Positions 42,812 to 51,984 of a DNA stretch of 62,476 bases are shown piece after piece (within the stretch, counting starts at the first letter, position 1; the number at the start of each line of letters is the position of its first letter). The DNA comes from Cyanophora paradoxa (taxonomy: Eukaryota > Glaucocystophyceae > Cyanophorales > Cyanophoraceae): the NCBI GenBank assembly GCA_004431415.1, contig QPMI01000696.1:1-62476 (forward strand), in the 5' to 3' direction. The position numbers and the translations under genes were made by a program. A model generated the notes under the pieces. It saw nothing but the letters and a program-made list of their open reading frames with translations. It ran no database searches and was not told the origin of the DNA.

Positions 42812-44105
42812 GGCCCCCGGCCCCCGCCCGTGCCCCTCGAGCTCTATCCCCTCGTTGGCCCCGCTCAGGCCCCCGGCCTCTCTTCGAATTCCCCGTTATT
42901 TTTGCCTGACCTTCGGGTCGTCTCCCTGTATCCCGTCCGACGGTCGCCGTCCGGTCCTGCGGGCCACCTCATGACCAGTAGACGCCCATGACTATAACTC
43001 ATGATCAGCAGCTTGTGCCAGCCTGTAGCTAGCGCCATGACTACGCCCTTCTTCCAAGACTCTGCTGCTCCGGCCTGCGCACCAGGCGCAGCGCGAGCTC
43101 GAGAGCGTGCGATTTTGCAACTCGATGTAAATAGCTATGGCGATCTTAAAATTAGCTCAGCTCACTTCACGCGTGCACTACAGCACTTGGAAACGGCCAG
43201 GGGCCCCATAATAAGTGTTCTCATCGCAGCCTGTTGATAGCAGATGGCCGCGGTGGCGTTGCTGTATTCTAAATAAGATCGGGCTCTCGAGCTTTAATGA
43301 TCATGATATTGCGCTAGCGCGCGCAGGCGCATGCTCATGCGCCAGCGCGCGCAAGCAGTCGACGCGGCCGCAGACTCGGGGCCTTTCTTCGGATTTCCGA
43401 GGTGGCGGCGCTGCGGGTCGGCGACGTAATGCCGACCATTTCATCCGGGGACCCTTCGAAATTCCGGTGCCCGTCGCCCACTCCAAGGCCGATGTCGACC
43501 AGCTGCAGGCGCGGCACGGCGAACACTTTAAAATTTTCTCGTCGCCTGGGCCGGGCGGCGACATCGTGGTTTTTATTTTGGATCTGAAGCTACTACATTC
43601 AGCAACGTTAACAGATCTAGAAAAGCGAACAAAATATTATTAGAACTGCTGCAATTATGAGAGAGCGAGCAGAGCGGCGGCGAGGGTCGCGAGCGCGTTG
43701 CAGCAGGCTTGGAGCAGCGTCGATCCCTGCGCATACAGGCGCTGCAGCTCAGCGACTGACAGCGAGCGTCCAATGCATTAAAGACTTCACGAATCCGAAA
43801 CCTGAATCCGGAGCGCACCAAGTAGCTATAGGTCGCAGATCCAGTCAAAAGCGGGATACTTCCGACCCCGGAGCCCGAATCGGTCCATCTGAAAGACTAA
43901 CCAAGGCGCACGAGAAGGTTAGACGCTGATTGGAGGTCAGAGTTCGGGAAACCCACACACGTTTTCCAGTTCGAGCGGCGCGAAACGCGGTGGGGTTTCT
44001 GTGCTCTGGATCTTCAAGTTGTACTAATATCGCGTTTCAGAATGCATCGAGACAAAAAAGAGCTTAGTCTCGGCTCACGCTTTTGTTGGAAGTGAACTGA
44101 AGTAG
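42812..44105. other. Spacer between helicase gene and integrated virus
   Basis: Mixed-composition sequence with GCGCGC and GCTAGCGC palindromes near 43310-43360. No gene, tRNA or rRNA recognised. From about 43940 the GC content begins to fall, and the sharp change comes at 44106. Confidence 0.5.
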
Positions 44106-44134
44106 CACACATAGTAAAATGCGGAGTTTTAACC
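44106..44134 (+). repeat. 29-bp inverted repeat, left arm, at the element border
   Basis: CACACATAGTAAAATGCGGA...AACC is the exact reverse complement of 44362-44390. It coincides with the host/virus composition change, so it may be the element terminus or one end of a small insertion. Confidence 0.9.
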
Positions 44135-44361
44135 CTCGGCTTATCTTAATTGATTTTGTTGATATATCTCGTATATTCTATTTCAATCAATCGATAATCT
44201 GTGTATATCTTATCGAATATTCAATTATTTCGATTATTTTGTATTCTTTTTGATATTTTATCGTAAATTTCTCTTATTTTCCGATTAGTCTTACTGAGTT
44301 AATCGATAATCTGTATATATTTCCGAATAATATAACTGAATCTCAATTAGATCTTGCCTCT

Positions 44362-44390
44362 GGTTAAAACTCCGCATTTTACTATGTGTG
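44362..44390 (-). repeat. 29-bp inverted repeat, right arm
   Basis: Perfect partner of 44106-44134, 227 bp further in. Confidence 0.9.
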
Positions 44391-44633
44391 ATTGGTCTAA
44401 AAGTTAATTGATTTAATCGATATTATATTCATGTACTTTCTCGATTAAATTTAATTAAATTTAATTCATTTAATCGGAAACATATCGCTAAACTCGATTA
44501 AGATCCATAAATGATTCATTTGTTTATATTAACAAATAGATCTCTTATTGAATTCAATCGTAATTATACATGAAACTTATATGATTTTATCATTGTTTTG
44601 TTGAGTCTAAGGGGGGACCCTTAGGAATTTGGG

Positions 44634-44734
44634 TGTCACAGGTGTCACAGGTGTCACAGGTCAATCCCAAGGAAAGTCCTAGTGAGAAATTGATTTTTAA
44701 AATCCACGGGATAGACCTGTGACACCTGTGACAC
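44634..44734. repeat. TGTCACAGG inverted-repeat structure, copy 1
   Basis: Left arm: tandem GGTGTCACA units then GGTCAATCCCA. Middle: AT-rich with GATTTTTAAAATC. Right arm: GGGATAGACCTGTGACACCTGTGACAC. The arms are complementary, so it can fold. A second copy lies at 51788-51917. Confidence 0.85.
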
Positions 44735-44986
44735 AAACCATATTCAGTAAGGACCTCATATATTGTGAAAATCTCAGTGTTAGTTGGTGTAGTTGATTCA
44801 AAAAATGCATTTTATACTCTGATTCATTGTTATTTCCTGTGAAATTTGAGTCAACTCAACCCACTTAGTCAACCCTTGCATTGAATTCGTAACAAAATCC
44901 ATATACTATCGATTAATATGAGTCAACCTTGAGGCCACTTTAATTATAGGGGGAATCTTGGGCAGATGCTTATTAGATGCTATTAA

Positions 44987-46372
44987 TTAGCTAGTTTTGG
45001 TCCTTTCTCTTAGTGTTCTTTGAGGTTTAGGGGCTGTATATGACTCCTTAGTAGTCTGAAAGTCATTATACCATCTTTGGCTATTCACTTCTGAAAGTTT
45101 CTGTGTTCCTGCTATAGTGAGCTTTTTGAGTTCCCTGTTAACTTTGCCAGCCTTCTCCTTTCTAGCCTCTATCAAAGGCTTATCTGGGACTTCATTAGCA
45201 GCTTCTATGCCCTCTCTCCTTATAGAAGCATCAACCCTAGCTTCCTCTTTAGCTTGCTCTAAGGCATCCACTGTAGGGGTTTCCAGATACTCAACTGCAT
45301 TCACAGGCAACAGCTCATGGAAAGCAAACCTGTTATCTATGATCTCTCCAGTGGGACTCTTTAGCTTAAACTTAAAGCCTTCTCTACTATCAACAGTGTA
45401 AACCATCCTAGACCAATTGTTACCCTGTTTAGCAAATGGGTTCTTCTCTACTTTCACTCTAACAAACATGCCAGGCTGCATGGTATCAAGATAAGCTATT
45501 GATTTCTTGAATCTTTCATCTTCTAATCCTACTATATACCTATAATGCTCCTCTGTAGTTTCACCTGGCTTCATCTTAGTAGCTGAGTGAACTGTATTAT
45601 TGTAATTAAACTCAATATCACCCAACACATCAAAGAATCTAGCTGTGTTATTAGCTATGCAATAGTTTGTGATCAGTCTCTTAATCTGCTTGTTAAAGGC
45701 TTCAATTCGACCTTGGCTTCTATGGTCAGCAGTTCCACTCACTTGGTGTTCTATGAATTTACTAGATAAATACTCCTGGAATATTCGATTTTGGAATTCA
45801 CTCCCAGCATCTGATTGAACTTTTACTATGGGTCTTGCCACTCTCATTTCAAGCTGTTTAAATGCAGCTAATGTAGTGAGAGCTGATTTATCCCTTATAG
45901 GTATGATATACCCAGTTCTCAGTGTAGATTCCATTGCAGTCATAAAGGTATCATAGCCATTGTTTTGTTTCTTATAAGCTGGGAAAAAGAGCAAATCAAT
46001 CACATAGGTATCAAGGGGTTGCCTAATTGGGACCATGGGATCTCTCTTCCTAGATATAGCAGGTGCATTGATCTGAACAACTTCTTGTTTTTTATAGAAC
46101 TCTTGCAACTGCTTATAGGATTCATCAGGTAACTCAGCCCTCATAGCTTGAAGCCCTTTGTAACCAGTTCTCACATCATAGAATCTCTTGGCAATCTTGC
46201 TGGTTTCTTTCACTGCAATAGCAACTGGGATCTCTACTGGGACAAGCTCTTTCATCTCTGACTTTTTTACAATTCGAGATTCTCCCTTTTCCTCCTTGGG
46301 AACTGTGATAGGCAGTAGGTTACCTTGTAGTTGCTCAGTGGTTCTCCTAACTATTCTTCCAGTTGCTGGCAT
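44987..46372 (-). CDS. Retroviral-type DDE integrase (Polinton integrase)
   Basis: 461 residues, one intact frame. Catalyses insertion of the viral DNA into the host chromosome. The rve core shows the triad D126 (TYVIDLLFF), D188 (VQSDAGSEF) and E224 (SQGRIEAFNKQ), spaced DD35E, as in retroviral and Polinton enzymes. Following conserved context: NTVHSATKMKPGE near 256-268. A chromo- or SH3-like C-terminal part (GMFVRVKVEKNPFAKQGNNW) precedes a Lys/Glu-rich tail. The N-terminal 100 residues are charged, with no clear HHCC zinc finger. The start is 3 nt after the stop of the polymerase frame on the same strand, suggesting co-transcription. Openness contrasts with the frameshifted structural genes. 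Confidence 0.95.
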   Translation of the reverse strand: MPATGRIVRRTTEQLQGNLLPITVPKEEKGESRIVKKSEMKELVPVEIPVAIAVKETSKIAKRFYDVRTGYKGLQAMRAELPDESYKQLQEFYKKQEVVQINAPAISRKRDPMVPIRQPLDTYVIDLLFFPAYKKQNNGYDTFMTAMESTLRTGYIIPIRDKSALTTLAAFKQLEMRVARPIVKVQSDAGSEFQNRIFQEYLSSKFIEHQVSGTADHRSQGRIEAFNKQIKRLITNYCIANNTARFFDVLGDIEFNYNNTVHSATKMKPGETTEEHYRYIVGLEDERFKKSIAYLDTMQPGMFVRVKVEKNPFAKQGNNWSRMVYTVDSREGFKFKLKSPTGEIIDNRFAFHELLPVNAVEYLETPTVDALEQAKEEARVDASIRREGIEAANEVPDKPLIEARKEKAGKVNRELKKLTIAGTQKLSEVNSQRWYNDFQTTKESYTAPKPQRTLRERTKTS

Positions 46373-46375
46373 CTC

Positions 46376-47482
46376 TTAATTAAAAGGAACAGAATTAATA
46401 CCATCTGGTAAGATGTATCTCTTTGCATCAAAGCAGTTTAGGGCAACCCTTCTACTCACAGTGTCTATTATTGTGTGATCTGCCCTTCTTTTCTGCTTTG
46501 CAGTCACAGTCTTGCTGATACCTGCAAATAAACACTGTTTAAAATCATTAAATTGGAGTTCCTCAGTTGAAGTCCCAGAGAGCTTACTCCTCTCAATCTC
46601 AGCAGTTCTGAAACTGTAAACTTTAGCTCTCAGACCCACATACTCCAATATAGCAGAGCCAGGCATTTCATTTTTGTATTTACCTGGGGTCATTCTGGAA
46701 TCACCTCCAAGGTCTAATGCATAGGATATATTCTCTATATCTTTTTGTAGGGTCTTAGATTCGATATATAGACAAAAGGAATCAGTATCATGGAACAGTA
46801 ATTTGGCTTTGGACCATTGGGACCTTATAGTATCATAGAAGAACTGGTAATTATGCAGTTTGGCTGCATCCAAAACATAAGCCCCAATTGCAACAGGCTT
46901 ATCTAGTTTCACATGTTTTGTGTAAAACTCAAAGGCAACTGCCCTTTCACTTATGGGACTTGTTGATTTCACCAATGGGGAAGCTGCATATTTCATAAAT
47001 AGCTTCTCAGTGTTGGCAATCTTAACCACAGATCGACCTCTACATGATTCAATGCATTTCCCATAGATTGAATTATTCATGAGCTTATAGAAATCAGCCT
47101 CGAATTTATTCACTGCTTTCCTTCTCATATCAGTATTCAGCTCAATGTAGGGTTTCATTACAGGAGCCACAGTAAATGATAGGACCCTGTGAACCTTCTT
47201 TAGTTTCACACCTTTAGCTAACATGTATTGTAGAAGAGGCTCAGAAACTACATAGTTGGTCACAGAACCAAAGGTTGCAGTTAGCTTAGGGGTTTTATCA
47301 AGCTCTTCTCCTGAGAGATCCAATAGGCTTTTTTGATATTGTGATAATTCGGCATATTCTACTATTTTCTTGTTAATAATTAGAGGGAAATCACTGTGAT
47401 CTAGAAACAGCCTAATTGGGTAATCCAGATCAACTTCTAGGAAACTGGATCTGTTATCTTGTGGGTTGAATTCGGTCTCCAT
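46376..47482 (-). CDS. Family B DNA polymerase, C-terminal part (palm/thumb), frame-separated
   Basis: 368-residue open part of the viral replicative polymerase. Motif B Kx3NSxYG is at 133-141 (KLMNNSIYG) and motif C DTD at 232-234 (LLFHDTDSF). Upstream reads NRSSFLEVDLDYPIRLFLDH, the usual segment after motif A. A conserved K-Y-K-NE-PGS-ILEYVGLRAK stretch (about 280-305) is typical of Maverick/adenovirus-type protein-primed enzymes. The ATG is an accident of the frameshift, not a true start; the frame continues the protein begun at 49619. Motif A itself lies in the gap between the two open parts, in the third frame. Confidence 0.93.
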   Translation of the reverse strand: METEFNPQDNRSSFLEVDLDYPIRLFLDHSDFPLIINKKIVEYAELSQYQKSLLDLSGEELDKTPKLTATFGSVTNYVVSEPLLQYMLAKGVKLKKVHRVLSFTVAPVMKPYIELNTDMRRKAVNKFEADFYKLMNNSIYGKCIESCRGRSVVKIANTEKLFMKYAASPLVKSTSPISERAVAFEFYTKHVKLDKPVAIGAYVLDAAKLHNYQFFYDTIRSQWSKAKLLFHDTDSFCLYIESKTLQKDIENISYALDLGGDSRMTPGKYKNEMPGSAILEYVGLRAKVYSFRTAEIERSKLSGTSTEELQFNDFKQCLFAGISKTVTAKQKRRADHTIIDTVSRRVALNCFDAKRYILPDGINSVPFN

Positions 47483-47600
47483 CTAAAATCACCAACTGGG
47501 ATTGGCTGACTCAAACAGTAGCCATACAAGTTGTTAGCATCAAACAGCATAATATGGGAGTTCTCACCATCAGCCTCAGCATACCTACAAGGCATTGTTG
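47483..47600 (-). pseudogene. Frame-broken joint of the DNA polymerase gene, carrying motif A
   Basis: Between the two polymerase open frames the third minus-strand frame reads MPCRYAEADGENSHIMLFD then ANNLYGYCLSQP, the family's DxxNLYG motif A. One indel lies near 47585-47597 (by a GGGGTGGG run), the other near 47480-47490. Without both corrections the polymerase is not made whole. Real inactivation or homopolymer sequencing errors would look the same. Confidence 0.85.
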
Positions 47601-49619
47601 CAAACCCACCCCTGATTCCCTCTCAACAAATTCGTATTGCTCTACATCACTTATAAGCTCTATTTTTGCCTTGGTGGTCCTTAACATAGCATCCCAAGAT
47701 AGCCCAGGTGCAGATACATAATGAACTGGGTCAAGTCCATATACTGAGTGTGAAAGCCTTCTAAAAGCCTGGAATTTGTTCATTAACTCAGTCACATCAG
47801 CAGCTCCGAAATCCATGAAATTGCTTGCATCAATGAACTTGTAAAGACCCCATTGCAATGAAAGGTATTGATCAAAGTTTTTCGAAAGGATTTCGATTCG
47901 CTTTTTATCACCCATGCCTGCTATTTTTCTGAAAATGAATGTCCCACAGTCATCCATTTGGTCAACAACCACTGCAACTTTGGTTTGCTTTGAGATTCTC
48001 CTATGGAGATTGCAGTTTCTGCATGCAGGAGCAATATAATTGCCTGTGTGATGATCATGATCCCTGCATTTGAAGTTCTCTTTGGTGAACCTCTCACTGC
48101 AAAGGTAACAGTGTTTAGTAGCCTTGTAAATTGCTTTCTGCTCATCTGTGAGTTCATTCATGGGAATATTGGTAAACAGGAAATCGATCAGCTCTCTTGC
48201 TTTGGATTCCAAGCATTCAAACAGATCTCCCATTGGATCCTGCCCCTCAAATCGAAAATCTTGAACATCTGCCCCAGTGACTATTCTAAGGTTGACTGCT
48301 GAAACTTCCCTCTTGGATTTCGATGCATCAATGGGGATGCTTCTATGTTCAATCTTGCAGTAGACCACAACAGGAAGCCAAACAGTTTTCCTAAGGTTTT
48401 TGAGTCCAAACTCTATGGTGGTCTCAGGTTTAGGGGTGATTCCCTTTGAGAGTCTCCAATCAATGCATCTGTTTGAGTCCACATGAGCAGTGAGTTTAGC
48501 CTCAGACCTGAATCGAGATAAGCATGTGTCACAGTAGTGTAACTTTTGATCCTTGGTTTTATCAAGGGCAACTCTGAGAAGTCTTGAAAGGGACATGATA
48601 GTAATATAGTGACCATTCCCTTCATCATCATGAATGAGCATGAGATTAATCTTTTGCTTTCTGCCTGGGTTGCTGGATTGATGCAGGGGATAAATAACCT
48701 CTCCATCGATTCCAAATATATTAATGCTAATGCCTGCATTTTGAGCCTCGAATTTATCAATTATTTCAGCATCACAGGCAACAGGGAATGGGATATTGTC
48801 GAAATTGAGAGCCAAAGGATTGTATGTGGTTGGTGAGTATTTCCATTTGCGATATTGTGTAAGCTCACTTCTCTTGTGGGAATTTACATCTTTCCTATGG
48901 ATCCATGCCAAAATGGCATTTTCAAAGCAAGAATCATCAATATTTCGAATATTCACTGTGGCTCTCTTGGCTGCAATTGATTCTGGTGTTTTAACATAGC
49001 AGCCACCAGTTGGAGCATAACTCATAATAGCTACTCTGAGCATTTCGATTCTCTCAAGTCGATAGCTATCAACCACATTCATCTGCTCCTGACACATTTG
49101 GGCTGCTTTATTCAGCTCAGTTCGAATATTTCTCGATTTAGTTAATACAAAATAATCGCTGTAAATGTATTTCGATATCCAAACCTGCGGATTGCTGACT
49201 TTAACGAACTTGCAGATAAACGATAAGCGAACCTTTATTGCCCTGAATTGATCCAGACTATCCCTTAAACGTTTTGGTAGAGAGGTTGCAATTCTATCTA
49301 AATATTCAATCACATCTACAACAACTTCCCTTCTGGCTCTGTATGTGAGCCAGCGATATAATTCATTCATGGCTGTGCCATCTTCTGCCTCTGGTTCTAT
49401 TTGCCTCAGGCGATCGAGTTCATCAAGAGTTTCAACTTTATCATAGAGGTTATTGGCTTTTCTGGTTAATTTTGCTAAAGTGGGTCTGCCCCTTGAAATA
49501 AATCCGATTTCCCGGTCATATTCAGCCTCTGTGATTTCATGGGCTGCATACAGTGTTCCCAGTAATCCCATAAGTTCCCATTTCTTCTCTCTAATGAGTC
49601 TGTTGCTAATTCGGGGCAT
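47511..49619 (-). CDS. Family B DNA polymerase, N-terminal part (exonuclease and accessory domains)
   Basis: 702-residue frame, of which about 670 are genuine before the frameshift. Features in order: Maverick polymerase N-terminal region (FENAILAWIHRK near 231-243; IPFPV...IDKFEAQN near 276-294; GHYITIMSLSRLL near 336-348); a CxxC...H...C zinc element at 363-385; and exonuclease-like domain start VVVYCKIE at 417-424, where the expected Asp of the DxE motif is not seen. An inserted Cys/His unit follows, CYLC (504-507), HDHHTG (521-526), CRNC (533-536), resembling endonuclease VII zinc folds often built into Maverick polymerases. Then FIDASNFM near 596-602 marks the exo III area. Proofreading may be lost, polymerisation depends on the broken 3' part. 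Confidence 0.9.
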   Translation of the reverse strand: MPRISNRLIREKKWELMGLLGTLYAAHEITEAEYDREIGFISRGRPTLAKLTRKANNLYDKVETLDELDRLRQIEPEAEDGTAMNELYRWLTYRARREVVVDVIEYLDRIATSLPKRLRDSLDQFRAIKVRLSFICKFVKVSNPQVWISKYIYSDYFVLTKSRNIRTELNKAAQMCQEQMNVVDSYRLERIEMLRVAIMSYAPTGGCYVKTPESIAAKRATVNIRNIDDSCFENAILAWIHRKDVNSHKRSELTQYRKWKYSPTTYNPLALNFDNIPFPVACDAEIIDKFEAQNAGISINIFGIDGEVIYPLHQSSNPGRKQKINLMLIHDDEGNGHYITIMSLSRLLRVALDKTKDQKLHYCDTCLSRFRSEAKLTAHVDSNRCIDWRLSKGITPKPETTIEFGLKNLRKTVWLPVVVYCKIEHRSIPIDASKSKREVSAVNLRIVTGADVQDFRFEGQDPMGDLFECLESKARELIDFLFTNIPMNELTDEQKAIYKATKHCYLCSERFTKENFKCRDHDHHTGNYIAPACRNCNLHRRISKQTKVAVVVDQMDDCGTFIFRKIAGMGDKKRIEILSKNFDQYLSLQWGLYKFIDASNFMDFGAADVTELMNKFQAFRRLSHSVYGLDPVHYVSAPGLSWDAMLRTTKAKIELISDVEQYEFVERESGVGLQQCLVGMLRLMVRTPILCCLMLTTCMATV

Positions 49620-49699
49620 AGTTCCTAACTTGTTCCTACTAAAAGGGGAGGTTTTAAATGGGGATATTCCGAACGCAAAAATTTGATGAAAACTACTTA

Positions 49700-49730
49700 A
49701 AGAAATATCTTCTATATATATAAAAGGACA
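49700..49730 (+). promoter_or_regulatory. TATA-like upstream region of the plus-strand replication genes
   Basis: AAGAAATATCTTCTATATATATAAAAGGACA directly precedes ATG 49731, in a 111-bp divergent spacer with the polymerase start at 49619. Similar A/T boxes (TATATTTATATATTAAA) precede other viral starts. Functional role is inferred. Confidence 0.45.
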
Positions 49731-50534
49731 ATGGCAGAGAACAAAGCAACATCTTCTCTGGAACGCTTGAAGGCTACATTAATGTTTCTTTGTGGATCTA
49801 ATAACTTTAAAGACTTTGTCGCTTTGGGGAGAAGCAAATATATGAACTCTTTGTATTTGAAACTTGCAAAGTATGATTTGACTCACGAAAGCCTTCCTCC
49901 ACACTCAAACAGCTGTGCTTGCAAGCATCATATTGAAGAACAATGCTACATCTTGCATGTGGATAAAAAGATTGTGGTTCTTGTTGGCAACTGCTGCATT
50001 AAACGATTTATGCCAAATGGTGCAAGGAGGGAAGATATATGCAAGAAATGCGGAGATCGACATAAAAACCGTAAGGATAATTTCTGCAATAAGTGCAGGA
50101 TTATCATAAAGGAGGAGGAATTGGAAAGAAAAAAGCAAATCCAGAAAGAAGCAGAGGAGCGAAAGAAACAACTTGAATTAGAAGAAAGAGAGCGAAGGCA
50201 GAGAGAATTAGAACAAGAAAGAGCAAGGAATAGACATGCAGTTAATCTTTTCCTGATTTGGTGCAACCAGTTCATTCCAAAAATGGATAATCTTCGCAGA
50301 GATGATATAGAGAGGTTCAGAGAGGGTAGATCTGCATTGATTGAAATGTATGCAGAACTCAGTACAACAAACACATTGGTTGCTGGGTTTCAGGTGCCTT
50401 TTCTTAAAAAAGATATCGCAAAAGGATTAGATTGCAGATGGAATAAGGACAAGAAAACATGGGAGACCTTGGAAATCGAACCATTTGTAGCATTGCTTTC
50501 GAAGCAGCTTTCGAAGAAAGATCCAAAACATTGA
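49731..50534 (+). CDS. Zinc-ribbon, coiled-coil and DUF5710-like protein upstream of the helicase
   Basis: 267 residues. N-terminal globular part ends in a Cys/His cluster (CACKHHIEEQCYILHVDKK, VGNCCIKRF), followed by a CxxC..CxxC ribbon (CKKCGD...FCNKC), then a long Glu/Lys/Arg coiled coil (about 125-170). The C-terminal VPFLKKDIAKGLDCRWNKD KKTWET matches the short DUF5710 pattern that accompanies primases and helicases. The last 76 bp overlap the helicase frame in another phase. One longer primase-helicase protein could originally have spanned both, broken by a shift near 50510. Role: probably DNA binding at replication initiation; inference. Confidence 0.75.
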   Translation: MAENKATSSLERLKATLMFLCGSNNFKDFVALGRSKYMNSLYLKLAKYDLTHESLPPHSNSCACKHHIEEQCYILHVDKKIVVLVGNCCIKRFMPNGARREDICKKCGDRHKNRKDNFCNKCRIIIKEEELERKKQIQKEAEERKKQLELEERERRQRELEQERARNRHAVNLFLIWCNQFIPKMDNLRRDDIERFREGRSALIEMYAELSTTNTLVAGFQVPFLKKDIAKGLDCRWNKDKKTWETLEIEPFVALLSKQLSKKDPKH

Positions 50535-51727
50535 TGACCATTGCCAAAAATCTTAAACAATCAGGATTTCGCAAATCCCTTCTGACTGACTTGGTCCCAC
50601 TGCTGAATGATGATGAATTCTTTGAGAAGATTGACACTGTACCATATGTGATTGGATTCGAAAATGGTGTATTTGATCTGACAACTATGACTTTCAGAAA
50701 GGGGAAACTGGAAGATATGGTGAGCAAGACTGTGGGTTATGACTATACTGAAAATGTAGACCCCAAGAAAATAGAGCATCTCAATCAGATTTATAAAGAG
50801 ATTGTGGATGATCCAGCAGAGCGAAAGTATCTTCTGGCATCCATTGCAATTGCTCTTAGTGGATCAACTAAATCCCAGAAGTTCTATATGTGGACTGGTG
50901 CTGGTGCTAATGGTAAATCACTTGTTCAGGAATACTGCAAACAGATATCTGGTCGTTATTACAGCCCTCTCGAAATATCCTATTGGACTAAGCCTAAAAA
51001 GAACTCATCAGAGGCTACTCCTGAACTTGCCAAACTCCTTGGAAAGCGACTTGTATTCAGTAATGAGGCTGAAGATGGTGATAAACTGCAGATCTCCAAG
51101 ATTAAGGAGGTCACAGGTGGAAATGAAATGACTGTGAGAGCCTTGTTCAAAGATCCAGTTATCCTCACTCCAATGTTTCAAGTTTACATTACAACTAATG
51201 ACAATTTGACTATTAATAAACCAGACTTCGCAATTCAAAGAAGACTTTCATACCAGAGATTCAACAATATTTTCAGAGAGAAGCCAGAAGCTGGTCAGAA
51301 GAAAGCTGATCCAACTCTGTTCACACTTCTTCACAATGATGATGAGTATAAGATGGCTCACATGAAGATATTACTGGATATGTGGAAAAACAAAGAGGTT
51401 GAAGAGATCTTAAGAAGTCCCCCTCAATCGATTATTGAACAGGGAATTAACTTTATAGCTGAAAATGACAAGATTGGTGAATGGCTTCGAGATAATTTCG
51501 AGGTTACACATAATGCTAACGACTTTGTTTCCAGTGATATCATTTACAAATCATACAAAAGTGTTGATGATAAAGTTGAATGTGTATCTGTGATGAAAAG
51601 AGTAAGGGAAATCTTCAATGTTAAATCAGAGGTTAAACGAATTCATGGAACCAGAGCAAGGGGCTACATTGGACTTCGAAAGATAACAAGGGTTCAAGAA
51701 GACAATGGAGAGGATGTTGAATATTAA
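50459..51727 (+). CDS. SF3 (D5-like) replicative helicase
   Basis: 422-residue frame; the first about 20 residues overlap the previous gene and may not be native. Superfamily 3 ATPase unwinding DNA for replication. D5_N-like region: VPYVIGFENGVFDL (61-74). Walker A GAGANGKS at 147-154, Walker B region KRLVFSNEAEDGD (197-208), motif C YITTNDNL (243-250), arginine finger RR at 261-262. C-terminal winged-helix-like region: IGEWLRDNFEV...SSDIIYKSYKS. No archaeo-eukaryotic primase domain is fused, unlike many NCLDV relatives, unless it was in the upstream frame. Together with the polymerase and integrase it forms the replication block. Confidence 0.93.
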   Translation: MGDLGNRTICSIAFEAAFEERSKTLMTIAKNLKQSGFRKSLLTDLVPLLNDDEFFEKIDTVPYVIGFENGVFDLTTMTFRKGKLEDMVSKTVGYDYTENVDPKKIEHLNQIYKEIVDDPAERKYLLASIAIALSGSTKSQKFYMWTGAGANGKSLVQEYCKQISGRYYSPLEISYWTKPKKNSSEATPELAKLLGKRLVFSNEAEDGDKLQISKIKEVTGGNEMTVRALFKDPVILTPMFQVYITTNDNLTINKPDFAIQRRLSYQRFNNIFREKPEAGQKKADPTLFTLLHNDDEYKMAHMKILLDMWKNKEVEEILRSPPQSIIEQGINFIAENDKIGEWLRDNFEVTHNANDFVSSDIIYKSYKSVDDKVECVSVMKRVREIFNVKSEVKRIHGTRARGYIGLRKITRVQEDNGEDVEY

Positions 51728-51787
51728 ACAAAACGATTAATGATTGATTTGTATATGTAATTTTTATAGCCTTACTGGAAATGGTGT

Positions 51788-51917
51788 TGTTCACAGGTGT
51801 CACAGGTCCATCCCAGGGAAAGTCAAACATAAAAAATGATTTTGAAAATCGGTGGGATAGACCTGTGACACCTGTGACACCTGTGACACCTGTGACACCT
51901 GTGACACCTGTCACACC
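51788..51917. repeat. TGTCACAGG inverted-repeat structure, copy 2, expanded arm
   Basis: Left arm TTCACAGGTGTCACAGGTCCATCCCA; middle AT-rich (GATTTTGAAAATC); right arm TGGGATAGACCTGTGACA followed by tandem CCTGTGACA units (five plus CCTGTCACA). It starts 60 bp past the helicase stop. Read through, it would encode VTP repeats, but folding and the second copy at 44634 point to a DNA-level role. Confidence 0.9.
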
Positions 51918-51984
51918 TATCGAAAAAGACCAAAATTTGACAAGAATACTTAAGGCTTACTTGATTGTGTATAGTGAAGACAAA

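Larger units (their letters stand above)
44135..44986. other. Non-coding left terminal region of the virus
   Basis: Very AT-rich, with ATCGATAATCTGTRTATAT occurring twice (about 44190 and 44300) and TTTAATTAAATTTAATTCA palindromic stretches near 44445. It is bounded by the 29-bp inverted repeats and the TGTCACAGG structure. Possibly part of a longer terminal inverted repeat whose partner is off-window. Confidence 0.6.

Noticed and set aside
43001-43929. Possible small genes in the spacer before the virus
   Set aside because: Frames are short, of mixed composition and without motifs or splice-consistent extension.
44634-44734. CRISPR-like array from tandem TGTCACAGG units
   Set aside because: Units are contiguous 9-mers without spacers and form inverted arms; no cas genes, and the element is eukaryotic.
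48003-49686. Plus-strand frames opposite the polymerase
   Set aside because: Shadows of the 702-residue minus-strand polymerase frame.
51781-51984. N-terminal VTG/VTP-repeat extension of the small viral protein
   Set aside because: The repeat is a two-copy inverted structure also found in non-coding DNA at 44,634; reading through it is probably accidental.
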